A stretch of 64,000 bases of DNA from the NCBI RefSeq assembly GCF_022458985.1, contig NC_061771.1:15787001-15851000 (forward strand), read 5' to 3'. The notes below the pieces were generated by a model. That model worked only from the letters and a program-made list of their open reading frames with translations. It ran no database searches and was not told the DNA's origin. Position 1 is the stretch's first letter, and the number at the start of each line of letters is the position of its first letter. A program made the position numbers and the translations under genes. Shown here piece by piece: positions 33,101 through 45,012 of this stretch. This DNA comes from Mugil cephalus (Eukaryota; Chordata; Actinopteri; Mugiliformes; Mugilidae).

Positions 33101-35572
33101 TGAATGTGTTATGTGCAGAGTGTTTGTTTTTTTTTTTACACTAGGGCAACCTAAAATAGTCTACAGTGCATCGCTTGAGCCAGGATCTGTCTCTTACCTT
33201 GGACACTCTGGGACAGTCCCAGAGTCCTTTGCACATTCTTGCAGATGGTCTCGAGACAGTCCTGAAACTGTTCATCACAGTCGTGCTTCTCATTGCCACA
33301 GGTGTCATAGCAGCGGTCATGCTGGTTACAGCATTTGGTCATGGACGGGATACCTATATCAAACTGGAAATAGCAGCACAGTTACTCTTTGGCTGTAATA
33401 GTTGTGTTCAGGATTGAGATTTAAAAAATATATATATATATATATATTGTGAGCACATGACACACGTTTCTCTTGATGTATTTTTCACTGAGCTTATATT
33501 GCACTTCTGATGTTGAAATGACTTTGCAGACATGACAGAAGTACCTGATAGCATTATGCTAACAATAAAGGCAGGGGTGAAGTGGAAGGGGGCGGAGAGA
33601 AGGTGGATGTGGGTGAGGAGGTGGGGGAAGATGGACATGTCGGCATAGAGGAAAGGCAGGGGGGTCATTGAGAGGATGTAAACAGGAGGAAGACGAGGCT
33701 TCTGTTGTCCAACCTACAACTAACAAACAACGAACAATCTCCCCCACCACCATCATCATCATGACACTACTCCTTGTGCCAAAATGCCCTGTTTCTCTTT
33801 GCTTTCTTTTTCAGGTCCTCCTTCTTTATCCTGTGCTTTCCTTTTCTTCCCTTTCTTTACTTCTCTGGAGTCACTCTCAACCTCTGCTTGTTCAGCCTCC
33901 AGCATCTTATTCTTATCCATTTCTATCTTCTACTCCTCCAGTTTCCCCTTTGCATCTAACAGATCTTTCTTCTCATCTGCCAGCTGTTTCTTGGTTTCTG
34001 TCAGATCTTTCCTCTCCTCTCATTGCCTCATGGCCTCTAACAGAACTTTCTCTCCAATTGTTTTCTGCCCTCCCTCAGTTCGATCTTTTCCTCCAAAAGC
34101 TCTTTCTTCTCTTCTTCCAGATCTTTCATCTCCTCCTCTGGTTTGTCATTCTTCTGCTCCATTTCTTCTTTGATCTATTCAATTTTCCTATTCTTGTCTT
34201 CCATCTCTTTCTTTGTCTCTTCCACTTCCCTTTTCTCCCATACAAATGCCACCTTCTCCTCCTCCTGCACTTTCTTCACCCTCATCTCGTTCTTTGTTTC
34301 AATTATTCGGTTGTTTCTTTTCTTCTTCTGGTTTTTCTTCTCGTCCTTTAGTTTCGATATGGTCTGTTTTGCTCTGTCTCATCCAGCGCTTGCTTCTCCT
34401 ACTCCAGTTCTTTTTTTGTCCTCCTCAATCGTCTTTTTCTCCTGTTCCACCTCATTTCTCAGCCTCTCCAGGGCACCTCATTGAAGCCTCATCCTTCTGA
34501 AGGATCGCGTTGAGTTGCGCAGAGACTTCCAATTTCCTTGTTGAGTTCAAGGATTTCATGATCTACCTGGTGCAGCAGCTGGTTCAACTCCTGCTGGCGT
34601 TCACTGGAGTTATTCTCCGTCTGTGAACCGACCTCACGCTTCAACTGTTGTCTGACTCTCCTGAGAGGGTTTTTTCTTTTCTGATTTTCAAGCTCCTGCT
34701 TGTTCTCCTCCAGAAGTTTCTCCTGCGTCTTGCTTTTTCTTTTAGTTACATGCAGGTCACGAGCAACAACTGAATTTTGATTAGGAATTAAACTGCATCC
34801 AAGGACACGTGTTTGTGAACAGAAATTGCTCGGACAATGTGAATTTTAGGGAATAAAAATTAGTGACAAGCCCAGGTATTTGTCAGGTTCCCTCCTTTGC
34901 CTTGTACTGCAAACAATAATATTGTATTTCTATTAATTTGCAGTTTTAAAACCATCTCTGATTACCTGAAACCCAAAGAGTGGGGAGCCACATCCGTTGG
35001 GTGGTGGTTGCTTGTACCCAGGACGAGGCATCGGCTTGTACCCTGTAAGAAAGGAGCAGAGGTGAAGAGATTTCTTGTTCTTGCACCGTTATCTGGCTGT
35101 TGGAGATAACCACATCATGACTGAGTAGCTTACTGTGTCGATCAATGGGCGATGATATATTTTGCATTTACCAGCTGTAAACATGAGCTCAAACTTCAAG
35201 TTTTTATGTCTAATTAACCGAAGTTCTTCAGTGCATACATAGAAATTGTGGTTTGGATGTGACTGACAGAATGTCTGTTAACTGTATTGGGTTGACAGCT
35301 CTTGTTTTGTTGGAGAAAGGACTTGAAGGAAGAAAGATAGACGCTGTCTTACCATCACTACATCTATAATGACACAGCCCGTCATCGCCACCAAACAGGT
35401 CCAGTGCTGCGTTCAAGTACGTGTCAATCTTGTGTATTCCATTACGAATAGTTTTCAGAGTCATCCTCCAGTCTGGAGTCTCTGGCTCGTGTTTGTAGCC
35501 AGACACAAGTGAGAAACATCCGCAGGAGTACAAACTTAACACCAAAACACACACGTAGCTGAGGCGCCGCAT
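30135..35572 (-). CDS. pla2g12a: Group XIIA secretory phospholipase A2
   Basis: Four coding exons on the minus strand: 35572-35353, 35042-34966, 33363-33198 and 30253-30135, closing to 193 aa (human 189). The N-terminus MRRLSYVCVLVLSLYSCGC is a signal peptide, so the product is secreted. The mature protein follows the group XII pattern: TPDWRMTLKTIRNGIHKID, then GCGSPLFGFQ in the calcium-loop region, then the CCNQHDRCYDTCG active-site helix with His114-Asp115, and a Cys-rich C-terminus (HLGCKPYLDSQRESCVCQYE). Cysteine spacing is preserved. Group XIIA enzymes hydrolyse sn-2 ester bonds weakly and need calcium. Introns 2 and 3 carry nested foreign sequences. The position between casp6 and dnajb14 agrees with vertebrate synteny on the casp6 side. 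Confidence 0.95.
30254..31460. other. pla2g12a intron 3, gene-free part
   Basis: Nothing recognisable before the nested SWIM gene fragment. Short open frames on both strands near 30514-30864 show no family similarity. Confidence 0.5.
31470..31500 (+). promoter_or_regulatory. CRE plus YY1-like promoter motif
   Basis: A palindromic TGACGTCA (31470-31477) is followed by GCGGCCGCCATCTT, which matches the YY1 consensus CCGCCATCTT. Both sit 37-70 bases upstream of the + strand ATG at 31537. The arrangement resembles a TATA-less housekeeping-type core promoter and belongs to the nested SWIM gene fragment rather than to pla2g12a. Confidence 0.5.
31537..32483 (+). pseudogene. 5' half of a SWIM zinc-finger gene (teleost SWIM/YqaJ family), nested antisense
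   Basis: Three + strand segments line up with the N-terminal half of a protein family common in fish genomes. From 31537: MASQTANVHLSPSEKRYL. From about 31690: IYLIHNPSPYT then ESLKAYKSTRAYQYFTSGWV. From 32193, after a CTGCAG acceptor: VKHSQSLN, HPWITAQEDG and AHCTCKAGLGEVCSHAAAL. The last is a SWIM zinc finger (CxC...CxH). In full-length relatives a YqaJ-type exonuclease domain follows; I see none here, so this copy is partial and looks inactive. It lies wholly inside pla2g12a intron 3, on the opposite strand. Such genes may be mobile, but this is not established here. Confidence 0.6.
32484..33197. other. pla2g12a intron 3, AT-rich and CA-repeat part
   Basis: Contains a short (AC)n run near 32708-32725 and AT-rich sequence. 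No exon is seen until the pla2g12a third exon. Confidence 0.5.
33426..33448. repeat. (AT)n microsatellite
   Basis: An uninterrupted alternating AT tract of about 22 bases in pla2g12a intron 2, just after the exon 3 acceptor on the minus strand. Confidence 0.85.
33670..34790 (-). pseudogene. Decayed golgin-A6-like coiled-coil gene, nested in pla2g12a intron 2
   Basis: Read on the minus strand from about 34790, the sequence gives VARDLHVTKRK, QEKLLEENKQELENQKRK, RQQLKREVGSQTENNS and ERQQELNQLLHQVDHEILEL, then a long Glu/Lys-rich stretch (EEEMKDLEEEKKELLEEK, DLTETKKQLADEKKDLL) with repeated heptads. This resembles the coiled-coil tail of a teleost family predicted as golgin subfamily A member 6-like / butyrophilin-like. 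Several stops and frame changes interrupt it from about 34480 onward, and no Ig domains are visible upstream. It is therefore most likely a decayed duplicate. The + strand CT-rich open frames here are only its shadow. Confidence 0.6.
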
Positions 35573-36290
35573 AATAGTCTTTTCACGGCTAAATGGTTTG
35601 ACTTAACTGATTTACGCCTCAAAACGCGGTGTCAATACCATCTCAGTTTTCACCTTTGCTTGTTTTCATGTCATTTCCACGTCGCTGAAAGAGGCACTGG
35701 CGGTGGGCTGATGTCGCTTCCGGGTTGACGCTGTCACGTGACCTTTGATAAACCAACGGAGATGATGTCACCACATGCAACGAAGAAAAGTAAATATTTT
35801 GGATTTGACCTAAAACGCAGAATTATTGTTAGAATAAATAAGTAAATAAATAATATAATTATATTTTATTGTTTATGTTGGTTAAAATGGCAGTATTAGT
35901 AGTAGTGCAAAGTGTAGTTTAATAGATCATCGCTAGGTTGTCTTTTTGTCAAATACGCATTTAGCACAAAGATGTAGGTCAAAAGAAGTAGAAGGCAGGA
36001 TTAGAATTGCTATTTTAAAATTAAGATCCATTGTTATTAAAGATAATCCTCCATAATCCCGCAGTGGAATAAGTAAACATTCTTGAGTCATACACTTGCA
36101 CTTGCATATTAGCTACTGATGTATTTTTTTTAACACCAGTCATTTCACTTCTGGTTTCCATGGTAATGGAATCCAACTAGCATCACAGTTGCTAAAGAGA
36201 TGCATCACTAAACGGTGTATTTAAATGGTATTTATGTGGTTTTTGTATCTAAACATTACAAAGCTACATTAAATACTAAGTATAAAACAC

Positions 36291-36335
<45 letters not shown>

Positions 36336-37226
36336 TTCTCAAATTCTCTTTATATCCTCTATATTAGGGCAGCAGCAGAAGATTAAGGGAGTTAAAATAT
36401 CCATTGCAGCTTCTTACATTTGTGCAGATCAATTGACACCTCCACACAGTCTGTGGTAACAATTTTACTTTATTTAAATGATTAGTCGAGCACTGAAGAA
36501 AACCCATGTTTCTTCTATAGTTACTTAAATTACTGCATAAACATTCAAAAATGAAAATGTACAACTGCTTATGAATGAACAGTTCCAGTGTCCTTCCATG
36601 TATAGTCCCAGCCAGCTTCACATTTAGGAGTGGAAAATATAAAATGTTCTCTAGTGGCAAAGTCACTTTTCATGATTTGCTGATCTTCATCCACGCGTGG
36701 AGGTGAGTAGGCAGCTAAAACAAGCATTCTGCTATGTTTTTAGATTTCCTTCTTTTGTTTGAAAGTGCCTCCAACCATGTCTCCTACACTGTATTTATGA
36801 CAAGCAGATGATTGCAGATGAAAAGCTGTTTGTGGTTCCTAAGAGAGTACCTTGCTTGTGCCAAATGCCCCTCAGGATATCACTAATCAAAGCACATGCC
36901 TTTACAATCAAATGTCCTTGTCCTTCTTGCTTCCAGGAAAACACAAGAAAAGCAGAGTAAAAAAAAAAAAATAGATAAAAGGTGTGGAGCTTTCTACAGT
37001 GCGTGTAGATTGGTTCAATATGATGTAACAAGGCAATCCCTGGGGTCAGGATGGAGTGACGAAGAGAAGTTCCAAGGGGATACGAGGAGGAACATATTAT
37101 AACTTCAGTAATAGAGCTAAACTATTTCATTAGTTTTTTGCTCCTAGTGTAAAGATTGTTTCTTTTTAAAAATCATGAACATACACATCTATTCATATAC
37201 ATTTACATCATCTAGAAGCATCCAAC
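35573..37226. other. pla2g12a promoter and dnajb14 3' region
   Basis: The first part (35573-35760) is the likely pla2g12a upstream promoter on the minus strand, GC-richer than what follows. The rest holds an (AT)n(AC)n microsatellite (36292-36335) and the dnajb14 3' untranslated region; a minus AATAAA (TTTATT on +) lies at 36469-36474. No gene is seen. Confidence 0.5.
36292..36335. repeat. Compound (AT)n(AC)n microsatellite
   Basis: An alternating AT tract passing directly into CA repeats, about 44 bases, in the dnajb14 3' flank. Confidence 0.85.
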
Positions 37227-39410
37227 TCAACCGCCTCTGAATAGGTTATTTAGTCTGTCCAGCTCCCTGCAGTTATCCATGGTCATGAGCTCTGCCTTCT
37301 TGCGCATACGATCATCCCTGTATACTTTAGCAGCGTAAAGCAGGTCTGTTTCTGGATGAGACAAGCAGAGAAACGATGTGAGGGATTTACAAAAATAAAA
37401 TCCATTTCTGAATTCAGTAAGATGTAAACGTATTTTACAGCCACGGTTACTTACTTGTCTGTCTCTCCTTCCAGCAGTTATTTCTGACATTAGATACATA
37501 GTCCTCTTCTACGTTTTTCTCGATTTGCTGCAGTGCTAAGCCCTTGAACTCTGACTTGAAATCCCTAGTGACGTAGTAGTCAACACGCAGGTTCTCCGTC
37601 TGCCTTTTTACGGTCTGACCCGTGGACCTGGAGAGACAAAGGAGGAGCAAGCTTTAAGCGTTTGACAACGTAATGAGTTTCACACACATTCATATTCGAT
37701 GTAGTCCGCATTTCCTGCAAAGAACTACAAAAAGACTGTACTAAATTAACGAACAAGTCAACAGAAAAGACGCCTAGAGGCCAACTTAGAGATGTAATGC
37801 GTGATGATATCAGCTCTGAAGATGCAGTAGGACAGGTGAATGAGTGAATGTTGTCAGAGATTTGAGATTTTCTGCATACTAGTGCAGGCAAATGACAGGA
37901 AGAGACTGAGTGTTGACATACGGTCTGGAGTAGAGGCTGTAGGGCGGAGGGGACACCATCATCTGGCTCAGTATTGACACTAAAATCAGGACCACAATGG
38001 GCATCAGCTGGATAAACATCGAAAACCCCCCCTGGAGAGAAACAGAGGGTGGTTACTTTAGTTTCAGTAACAAATATATTATTTAACAACAAAAAGAGCT
38101 TGTGCAGAAACGCATCAACTAAACACTGGCGTTTCTTAAAAATAACAAATTCTGAACATACATCCCCCCTTTCTTCTGTTCTCTCTTGCCGGTAATCCGT
38201 ATGTTGGCTGTAGCTCGTCCTGCCGTTGGTGAAAGTGTGTGCACTTGCTGTAGACGAATGGGAACAAAATATATAAATATTAGCCAGACACAAAGTTATG
38301 GAACACAATGTCACCTACTGTACCTATTCTGAAAACACGAAGTATATGTTCATGCTGCTCACTGTCATCTGAGCCCTTATTTGCCCTTCATTCAGGGGAG
38401 AGGATGACGACAACAAGAAAGTGCATCCGTCCTCTTTATTATAACCATTTTACACAAACTAATGCCTAGCACCAAGAGTGGTGGCACAATTTACAGCAAC
38501 ACTAAAGTGCATTTGAGGAGTAAACCCTCTCTGAACCATAAACCCGCTGATAGGTGGGCTGGTTTCAAGTTTAGTATTGGATTGTCACGATATTTGTTGA
38601 AGCGGATCTAACGGAGAATCTACTCATGACTTAAAAATCACTACACAAAATAATTGCCTTATTGCTTTATATGTAGACTCTGTGTTCTGAGCCCATAAAC
38701 ATCAAGTTATTATCTAAGGATCTTAACACTCAACATAAAAAAAACATCTAAACTAGAAAGTTAAATTGATAACTGACACCATGAAGAGTATTTCAATACA
38801 TTCTTAACATGTGGAACAAACACCTGTTTTAAGTTTGAAGTTATGCGTCAGAGCCGCTATACACATACAAGTGCTCACTTACAGGAGGGGAAGCCGCCTC
38901 CAAAGAACATGTTGAAGAGGTCCTCGGGAGTGATGTCTGCCTCGAAGCCCCTGTGGAAGTCAAAGCCCCCTCCATGGGAGTGACTGGGGCTGCTCGGCTC
39001 CTCCCCTCCCGTCAGGTCATACTGCCGCCGTTTGTCTGAGTTGCTCAGCACTGCGTATGCGTTGCCAATCTCTGGAGGAAGAGTCGAGTTAGAGGGGGGA
39101 AATTCATTGTACGTGTATATATGTATAATGCTATCCTGTGCCAGGGCTCAATGGCTCAATTGTAGACAGTACAACTTTAAACGTAGTCACTTCCAAACTG
39201 ATAAAGAAATTAAAAAAATAAAAGCAGTAAATTTACTTTTAAAGGCCTCCGTTGCTCCAGGTGCATGGTTTTTGTCCGGATGGAACTTCAGAGCTAGTTT
39301 CCTGTAGGCTTTCTTAAGTTCTTCTTCATTGGCTTCTTTACTGACTCCGAGCACTTCATAGTAGTCCTTACACCGCTTTATTCTGAAACACACACACAGA
39401 AGGTGAAAAG

Positions 39411-39444
<34 letters not shown>

Positions 39445-42400
39445 ACAAAGAAGCAATAAATCATTTGTTAATAACTGACATCCAAACACTAACCCTAACA
39501 CAAACAGCTATATTTACACACAGTGTGGCTTATGATGTTTACATTTCTACACATAAGTGTTTGGATGTGTTTATGTGCACGTCCACATAACACATCATGT
39601 CATAACACATGTAGGGTCATTGGCTATGGCTGAAATCAATATGACAAAATTAATGTTTTTGAGATATTGTTGTGCATCCTAAAATAGCAAAGTGTATAAA
39701 TATTCATGTGTAAAATGATTTAAATGAACAATGTTCCGTGGTTATTGCACATTGTGTCATTTTATTAACTTTGAATTTAAACATTTTGTGTCAAGATTGT
39801 GTCAAGTATATTTCATTAACAGTGAATTAAATGACCACAATGTACTCTATGTACAGCAGCTAAGGCTGGAGCCGTTAATGACATGATGCAATTTAAACTC
39901 ACTAAAGCATCCCCCACAGGATTTAAACCATGGGGGGATCTGTGAATGCCTAACTTTAACTGCAACACACTGGCAAGACTGTGTAACGACGAGCTCTGTT
40001 TGTTATCTTATAAATGAATTATGCATAGGATACTATCTTGTCTTGTCGTATGGTCTAAAATTAAAACACGTGTTGGTTACCAGGTGTCTAGCCGACACGG
40101 TTACATGTCTCTCATCACCCTCATGGGAAACACAGACATCAAGATGCAAAGGTTCCCTGAGCAGTAGTTATGTGCACAAGGTACTGCACGAGTGCCTTTG
40201 TTTGGCCAAAAATGAAAGGTTGAATCAAGTATAGCAGGAACAGTAGGTCTTTCACAGAGACCCATAGACATGTGAGGTCAAGTTGCACAGAAAACGGTTG
40301 AAAATCCATAGATATAATAACAGTGAAACTCTTATGTGTAATTCTTCAAAAATATGAAAAAAACAAGACCTCTATTTTTTGTTATCAATATTTTTCTATG
40401 GGAATAGCCCTCTCTATAGCTATGTGTAACCTAGCAACAGTAACATAGGAAGTCTTGACTAAGACTGAAAGCCCTGTGGTTGGTGGTCAACACAGACCAG
40501 TCAGAAGGCAAACAAAGGGTCCGTTGTAGGAAAAGGGTAAAACAAACAACTGACATGAGACAGGATAAAGCATCTACTGAACGCCAACATTCTCACCTTT
40601 GCACACCTTCCACCTGTTCTTTGGTGAAGACTTTAGAAGAACCACTTCCTCCAGATTCTTGGTTCTCTCTGTCTGACCGGGCGCCGTTAGCTTCCGAGTG
40701 TTCGGCCGGTTTCCTGCGATAGGCACCATTTCCTGCTGAGCTCCCATTCTTTGTTAGTGCGTCCAAGAAAGCTAAAAAGACGACAAATTAAATGATGAGT
40801 TATTACCATCTGGGTTGTGTCCAACTTTAGTTGAGTGACATTTAGAGATGAATGACTGAATGTGCACAACTATAAATTGTATCTGCATTCAATAATTCAT
40901 ACACTGCTTTCACGGCTCCGGACTTTACTTTACAAGTTGCTTTTAAGGCGCCTAGTACATGCTGCGTGTTTTCAGTAGCCGCAAATGTTTTTGACAGGGA
41001 ATAGTGTGTCACCGAGCATCAGCAAACAGTGCAAGTCTGGAAACAATACACAAACATAAATTGTATACATCTTCCGTCTGCGCTGAAGTTTATCCTGTGT
41101 CTGGGCCAAGCTGTTGTACTTGAATGCTCTGCAACAACCTCCATCACAGGGAAAAACTCTGGGAACCTATAGCTACAATCAGGTGGGAAGCTAGGACGAG
41201 TTTCAAACTGTTGCACAGGGCTGTCTTCTCCTACATCCTGCCGATCAGTTCATCTACAGTGTATTAATTCTAGACGATAATGTTGTTGTGAAAGTACTCG
41301 TGCACTGGTTTGTTATGCTGATCCACCAATCACAGATCTGTCACTGGCCCATTCTGTGGCCGATCAAATGTGATAAAAATTGGGTTTGCTGGTGTGGGAG
41401 AAAACAGGGTCACAGATGTCAGACAGCCCCGACAGCCACAGAATACGGCCGACCAGAATTTGTGCGTCACAGCCCTTAAATATAACTAGACACTTCGTAC
41501 AAACCGTGATGATGAAATATACAGTACAATTACGCCCCAATGACACACTAAGATAAGACCCTGAATTCGTAAAAACAGCTTCCTGAAGTGTCCCCACTTT
41601 ACTGCAATAATAGTCTGGCGAATGAGGCCGGCTCTGTTCTGGGCTGCTCTCTCGAGCCTGTGCAGGTGGTGGGTGACAGCAAAGCTGTAATCTCGTCTCT
41701 AACATCTGTGCAATAACCAACTTACACCAATAAGCAACATTAAAACAGAAGTAAACAATATTGACCATCTTGTGTGCAATTCAATGATCTGCTGGGAAAC
41801 TTTTAGACCTGGCAAGACATAATATAATCCTCCTTTCTCACAGTCCTCTAGGCTAATTTACATCATGAACACAGTGTATTGTCAAGTGTCTTTTCTTTAG
41901 TGTCTACCACTAAACTTTGTATTCTAGTTGTGTTTATGTTCCGTATTCTCCGATGTTCAGGAATATATCTTTGGCAGCCACAACAACTTAATCTGTCCTC
42001 AGTGGACAGCGGTAACAGCTATACTTTTTAGATTACTGGATGACAACGTTTTACAATATTTCCTTTAATGTTAACTCATCAGCTTGGAAATCGTGGGTTA
42101 CTAGTGAGTTAGGTGATAAGCAGCCTACTGATGCCAGATAACTTGCTGTATGACGCAGACTCAGGCCTCATGTGGGTGCTTCACTGCCATGATGAACCCG
42201 TCAACCGTTTGTTTTGAACCGTCACGATAAGGAACACACTACCGTACACAAATATTACACTATTTAACGGTTTGTTGGTATCATCAATCAGGGGGTTCAG
42301 TCTCAAGGTGTGAATGGGGTTGAAAGTTCTTTGGGACAGAAGTTAGGACTGTATTGTAAATAGATGGCAGATTATATCCAGATTAAGTCCACCTCCTCTG

Positions 42401-44140
42401 TTTAGAGAAGCTTTGTTTTTTCCTAATCTGACATAGATGTCTTCCTTTACTCCTCTTTCAAACCATCTGTCTTCTCTGGCTAAGATTTGGATGTTGTTAT
42501 CTTCCAAGGAGTCTCCTTTGTCCTTCAGGTGTAGGTGGACTGCTGAATCATTTCCTGATGAGCTGGGTCTCCTGTGTTGATACTCAGTTGCTTTTTCAAA
42601 AGCTTTTTGAATGACCGTAAATCACACTTATGTAAATTACAATAATTTAGTTGAATGTCATGAACACTACGTCCTTAGCTGCAATAAACAATTAACATTA
42701 AGGTTATATACGGTATGATTCATATAGCAATCTATATCTAAACAAATATGGCTGCTTTAAAGAATCTATAAAAGATATTCTGGTTTGTTCACTACATAGT
42801 TCAATGTGTGTTCCTTCATAGTTTGATGTATTGAGTATTAATCTAAAGTGTAAAAACACAACAACACTGAATGAGAAGGCTGGGCCGCACAGTTGTGTGT
42901 CATGGATTAGCCTCTATTAGGAAGCTCTCTGCGTAAGTCATTCAATTAAAGCAGGGGGGTTAAACTCATTTTAGTTCAGGGGCCAGATCCAGACCAATTT
43001 AATCTCAAGCAGCCCGGCGCAGTAACAAAACAGAATAATAATCTATAAGCAACAATAACTATGACCTTTTCTACTATGACCTGGATGACTGAGGACCTTC
43101 ACAGACACATCCTTTAGAAAGAAATGGAAGTGCAATTTAAACACACTGCTGTCTGCTCGGAATAGCAGTTATTTTTACTGAAAGATTGCAGACTATGTAA
43201 TTTCCGCACTTTGCAAATTCATGCTGCGGGCCAGATTGGACCCCCTGGCAGGCCGCTTTAGGTCAGCGGGCCATACGTTTGACACCTGTGAATTAAAGGA
43301 TTGGTGGTTGGTTGTGTGTCGTGGATTAGCCTCTATTTGGAAGCTCTCTGGGTAGGGTAGGGTGTTCAATTAAAGGATATTAGTGGCTGCTTGTGTGGCC
43401 TGGACAGCGTGAAAATCAGCGCCCCACGTCCCCATCCAGGCTCTACTCCGGCGCTTTACCCACACAGAAACCCAGACAAACTCACAACAAGCCACAGAAA
43501 CTTCGTTAAAAGAAAATCTACTACTTTGAGTTAAAGTGAAATTAAAACTAACAGCGGTGTCGATGTGTACACACGGTTGACAGGTAACACTGCGTTATTG
43601 GAGGCGTAATCTGAGATTGACAATTATGAAATGGCTGTAATATTGAGATACAGTATGATCACAGATAGCTAATCGCTTACTCAGCATATGACGAAGACCT
43701 CACTTTATTCGCTGTTACGTTTATTACGGTAAGGGCAGGCAGGGTTAAGATATCGGGCCCAAAGCTTGGCTAACAGGGATGCTAAATGTGCCTTTTCTTT
43801 AAACCGCGTTTTTTTATTCCCCACAAACATCGAGTAGTCACACAAACACACGTGCCTGATAAACACTCAACATCACTCACCTCAACAAACAACCTTGTGT
43901 GATCTCAAATCGACACTGATGCTACCAGTCGCCGGCTACACGCTAACAGCTGATAGCTTAGCCTAGCTTATCTTAGCCCTAGTCGGCTAAACAGACGGAG
44001 TTGTTACCTTTGGCTCTGACGGTCGGGTAGAGCTTCTCCGCTTTGTGGAGAAACCTCAGCGCCTTTTCTACATCTCCGGCTTCGAGGGCTTTCGTCGCTA
44101 TATTTATACATTTCTCCGCCTCGTCTCTGTTCCCTTCCAT
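37227..44140 (-). CDS. dnajb14: DnaJ homolog subfamily B member 14 (ER membrane co-chaperone)
   Basis: Eight coding exons on the minus strand: 44140-44008, 40771-40597, 39382-39237, 39071-38883, 38247-38162, 38031-37922, 37627-37455 and 37351-37227; 378 aa (human 379). N-terminus [19 protein letters not shown] is the family TPR-like helical region. The J domain (about 109-173, [12 protein letters not shown]) has the Hsp70-stimulating HPD at 137-139. A Gly/Phe region (FFGGGF) follows, then one membrane helix ([20 protein letters not shown], about 249-268) and the DUF1977 tail with NNCWKERQ. The family anchors in the ER membrane with the J domain facing the cytosol and works with Hsc70 in quality control. 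It is DNAJB14 rather than DNAJB12 because the tail reads [15 protein letters not shown] and ends LNNLFRGG. Confidence 0.95.
39414..39443 (+). repeat. Poly(A) tract of about 30
   Basis: An uninterrupted A run just upstream (on the minus strand) of dnajb14 exon 3. On the transcribed strand it is a long T tract near the acceptor. Confidence 0.9.
41705..41815 (+). mobile_element. Tc1-like fragment, copy D
   Basis: ACATTAAAACAGAAGTAAAC, ATTGACCATCTTG and TCTGCTGGGAAACTTTTAGA match copy B (4110-4195) in order and spacing. Only the left part of the element is left. It lies in dnajb14 intron 1. Confidence 0.7.
42290..42615 (-). mobile_element. Penelope-like element fragment (GIY-YIG endonuclease end)
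   Basis: The minus strand reads [19 protein letters not shown], then [19 protein letters not shown] and [19 protein letters not shown]. This matches from memory the C-terminal GIY-YIG endonuclease region of fish Penelope-like retroelements ([34 protein letters not shown]). The reverse transcriptase is absent, so it is a short, inactive end fragment. It lies in dnajb14 intron 1. Confidence 0.7.
42891..43374. repeat. Tandem duplication split by a hAT MITE
   Basis: GGATTAGCCTCTATTAGGAA and GAAGCTCTCTGCGTA...TTCAATTAAAG at 42905-42951 recur as GGATTAGCCTCTATTTGGAA and GAAGCTCTCTGGGTA...TTCAATTAAAG at 43322-43374. The 339-bp hAT MITE sits exactly at the end of the first unit. Without it the two units would be adjacent, with a period of about 80 bases. 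Confidence 0.75.
42952..43290. mobile_element. hAT MITE with perfect 8-bp target duplication
   Basis: The left end CAGGGGGGTTAAACTCATTT and the right end CCATACGTTTGACACCTGTG are imperfect inverted repeats of the well known fish hAT type (CAGGGGTGTCAAAC). It is flanked on both sides by AATTAAAG (42944-42951 and 43291-43298), an exact 8-bp duplication as expected for hAT. The 339-bp interior keeps GGGCCAGAT-type motifs near both ends and codes for nothing. It is in dnajb14 intron 1. Confidence 0.9.
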
Positions 44141-45012
44141 CTTCTCTCCTCTTCCTTCCTTCCTCCCCCCAACGGCCAGGTCAGCTGAGCGGATCTAGCA
44201 CCACGTGGTCAACGCCACTGACAGCAGCGTCAGAAAAAATAAAAACCTCAACACTTCAAGTTTCATTCTTCTGCATTCTTTAAATACATTCGATAAGTGC
44301 CTTAAGACTGTGTAAGCTTCTTGTGTTTTTTTATGTAGTCCATTTAATTTATTTTATTTTTGTTATTTTTTATTATTTCTTGCTGCTTGGATTGTGTGAT
44401 ATAACCGGTGCCCATTTGTTGTTAAACGATCTTTATTAATAATAAAGATAAAAAGTTAATTGCGCTCGATCAAGGGAAATATGGCGGAATTCTCAAGCGG
44501 AAGTTAATTAAGCGCCGTCCAAGCTAGAATATAAGTTTAAAAAACACATGTACGTTTACAAAGATTTGTGTGTGTGTGTGTGTTTGTGTTTATCATAACC
44601 TGACTCCACAAGTTGATGGGCTGCTGTAAAGCTACGAAGTTCTAATGTTAACCTTACCTTGATTATCAACGTTATAAAAACAAATATGAATATGTTTGTG
44701 TGGTGGTGGTACCACACACACAATATAACTGAATAATAACTACCATACAAATAGTCATAGCAAATATCATATCAACGTGAAGGTTTCACATTAATATTAA
44801 TTTATGTTAAAAGTAAGAAACAAATAAACAACAAAAACATTTTCTTGGTCTAGAAATGTGTTAATTATCAGTGTAAACCAGTGTAACAGAGAACAGACAA
44901 ATAAACATACAGCAATGAAAACAAAACAAAACAATTAATAGGTGTCTCCAGGTTCCCACTGGCCATCCTGATCTCTCTTGATATGTGGTGGCGGGTGGTG
45001 TCTGCCTTCAGC
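44141..45012. other. dnajb14 promoter and intergenic DNA
   Basis: 44141-44220 is the likely dnajb14 5' region (CT/GC-rich). The remainder is AT-rich with a (TG)n run at 44568-44585. No gene is seen. Confidence 0.5.

Noticed and set aside
33668-34351. A 227-codon + strand frame rich in Leu, Phe and Ser
   Set aside because: It is the antisense shadow of the CT-rich (Glu/Lys-coding on minus) coiled-coil pseudogene.
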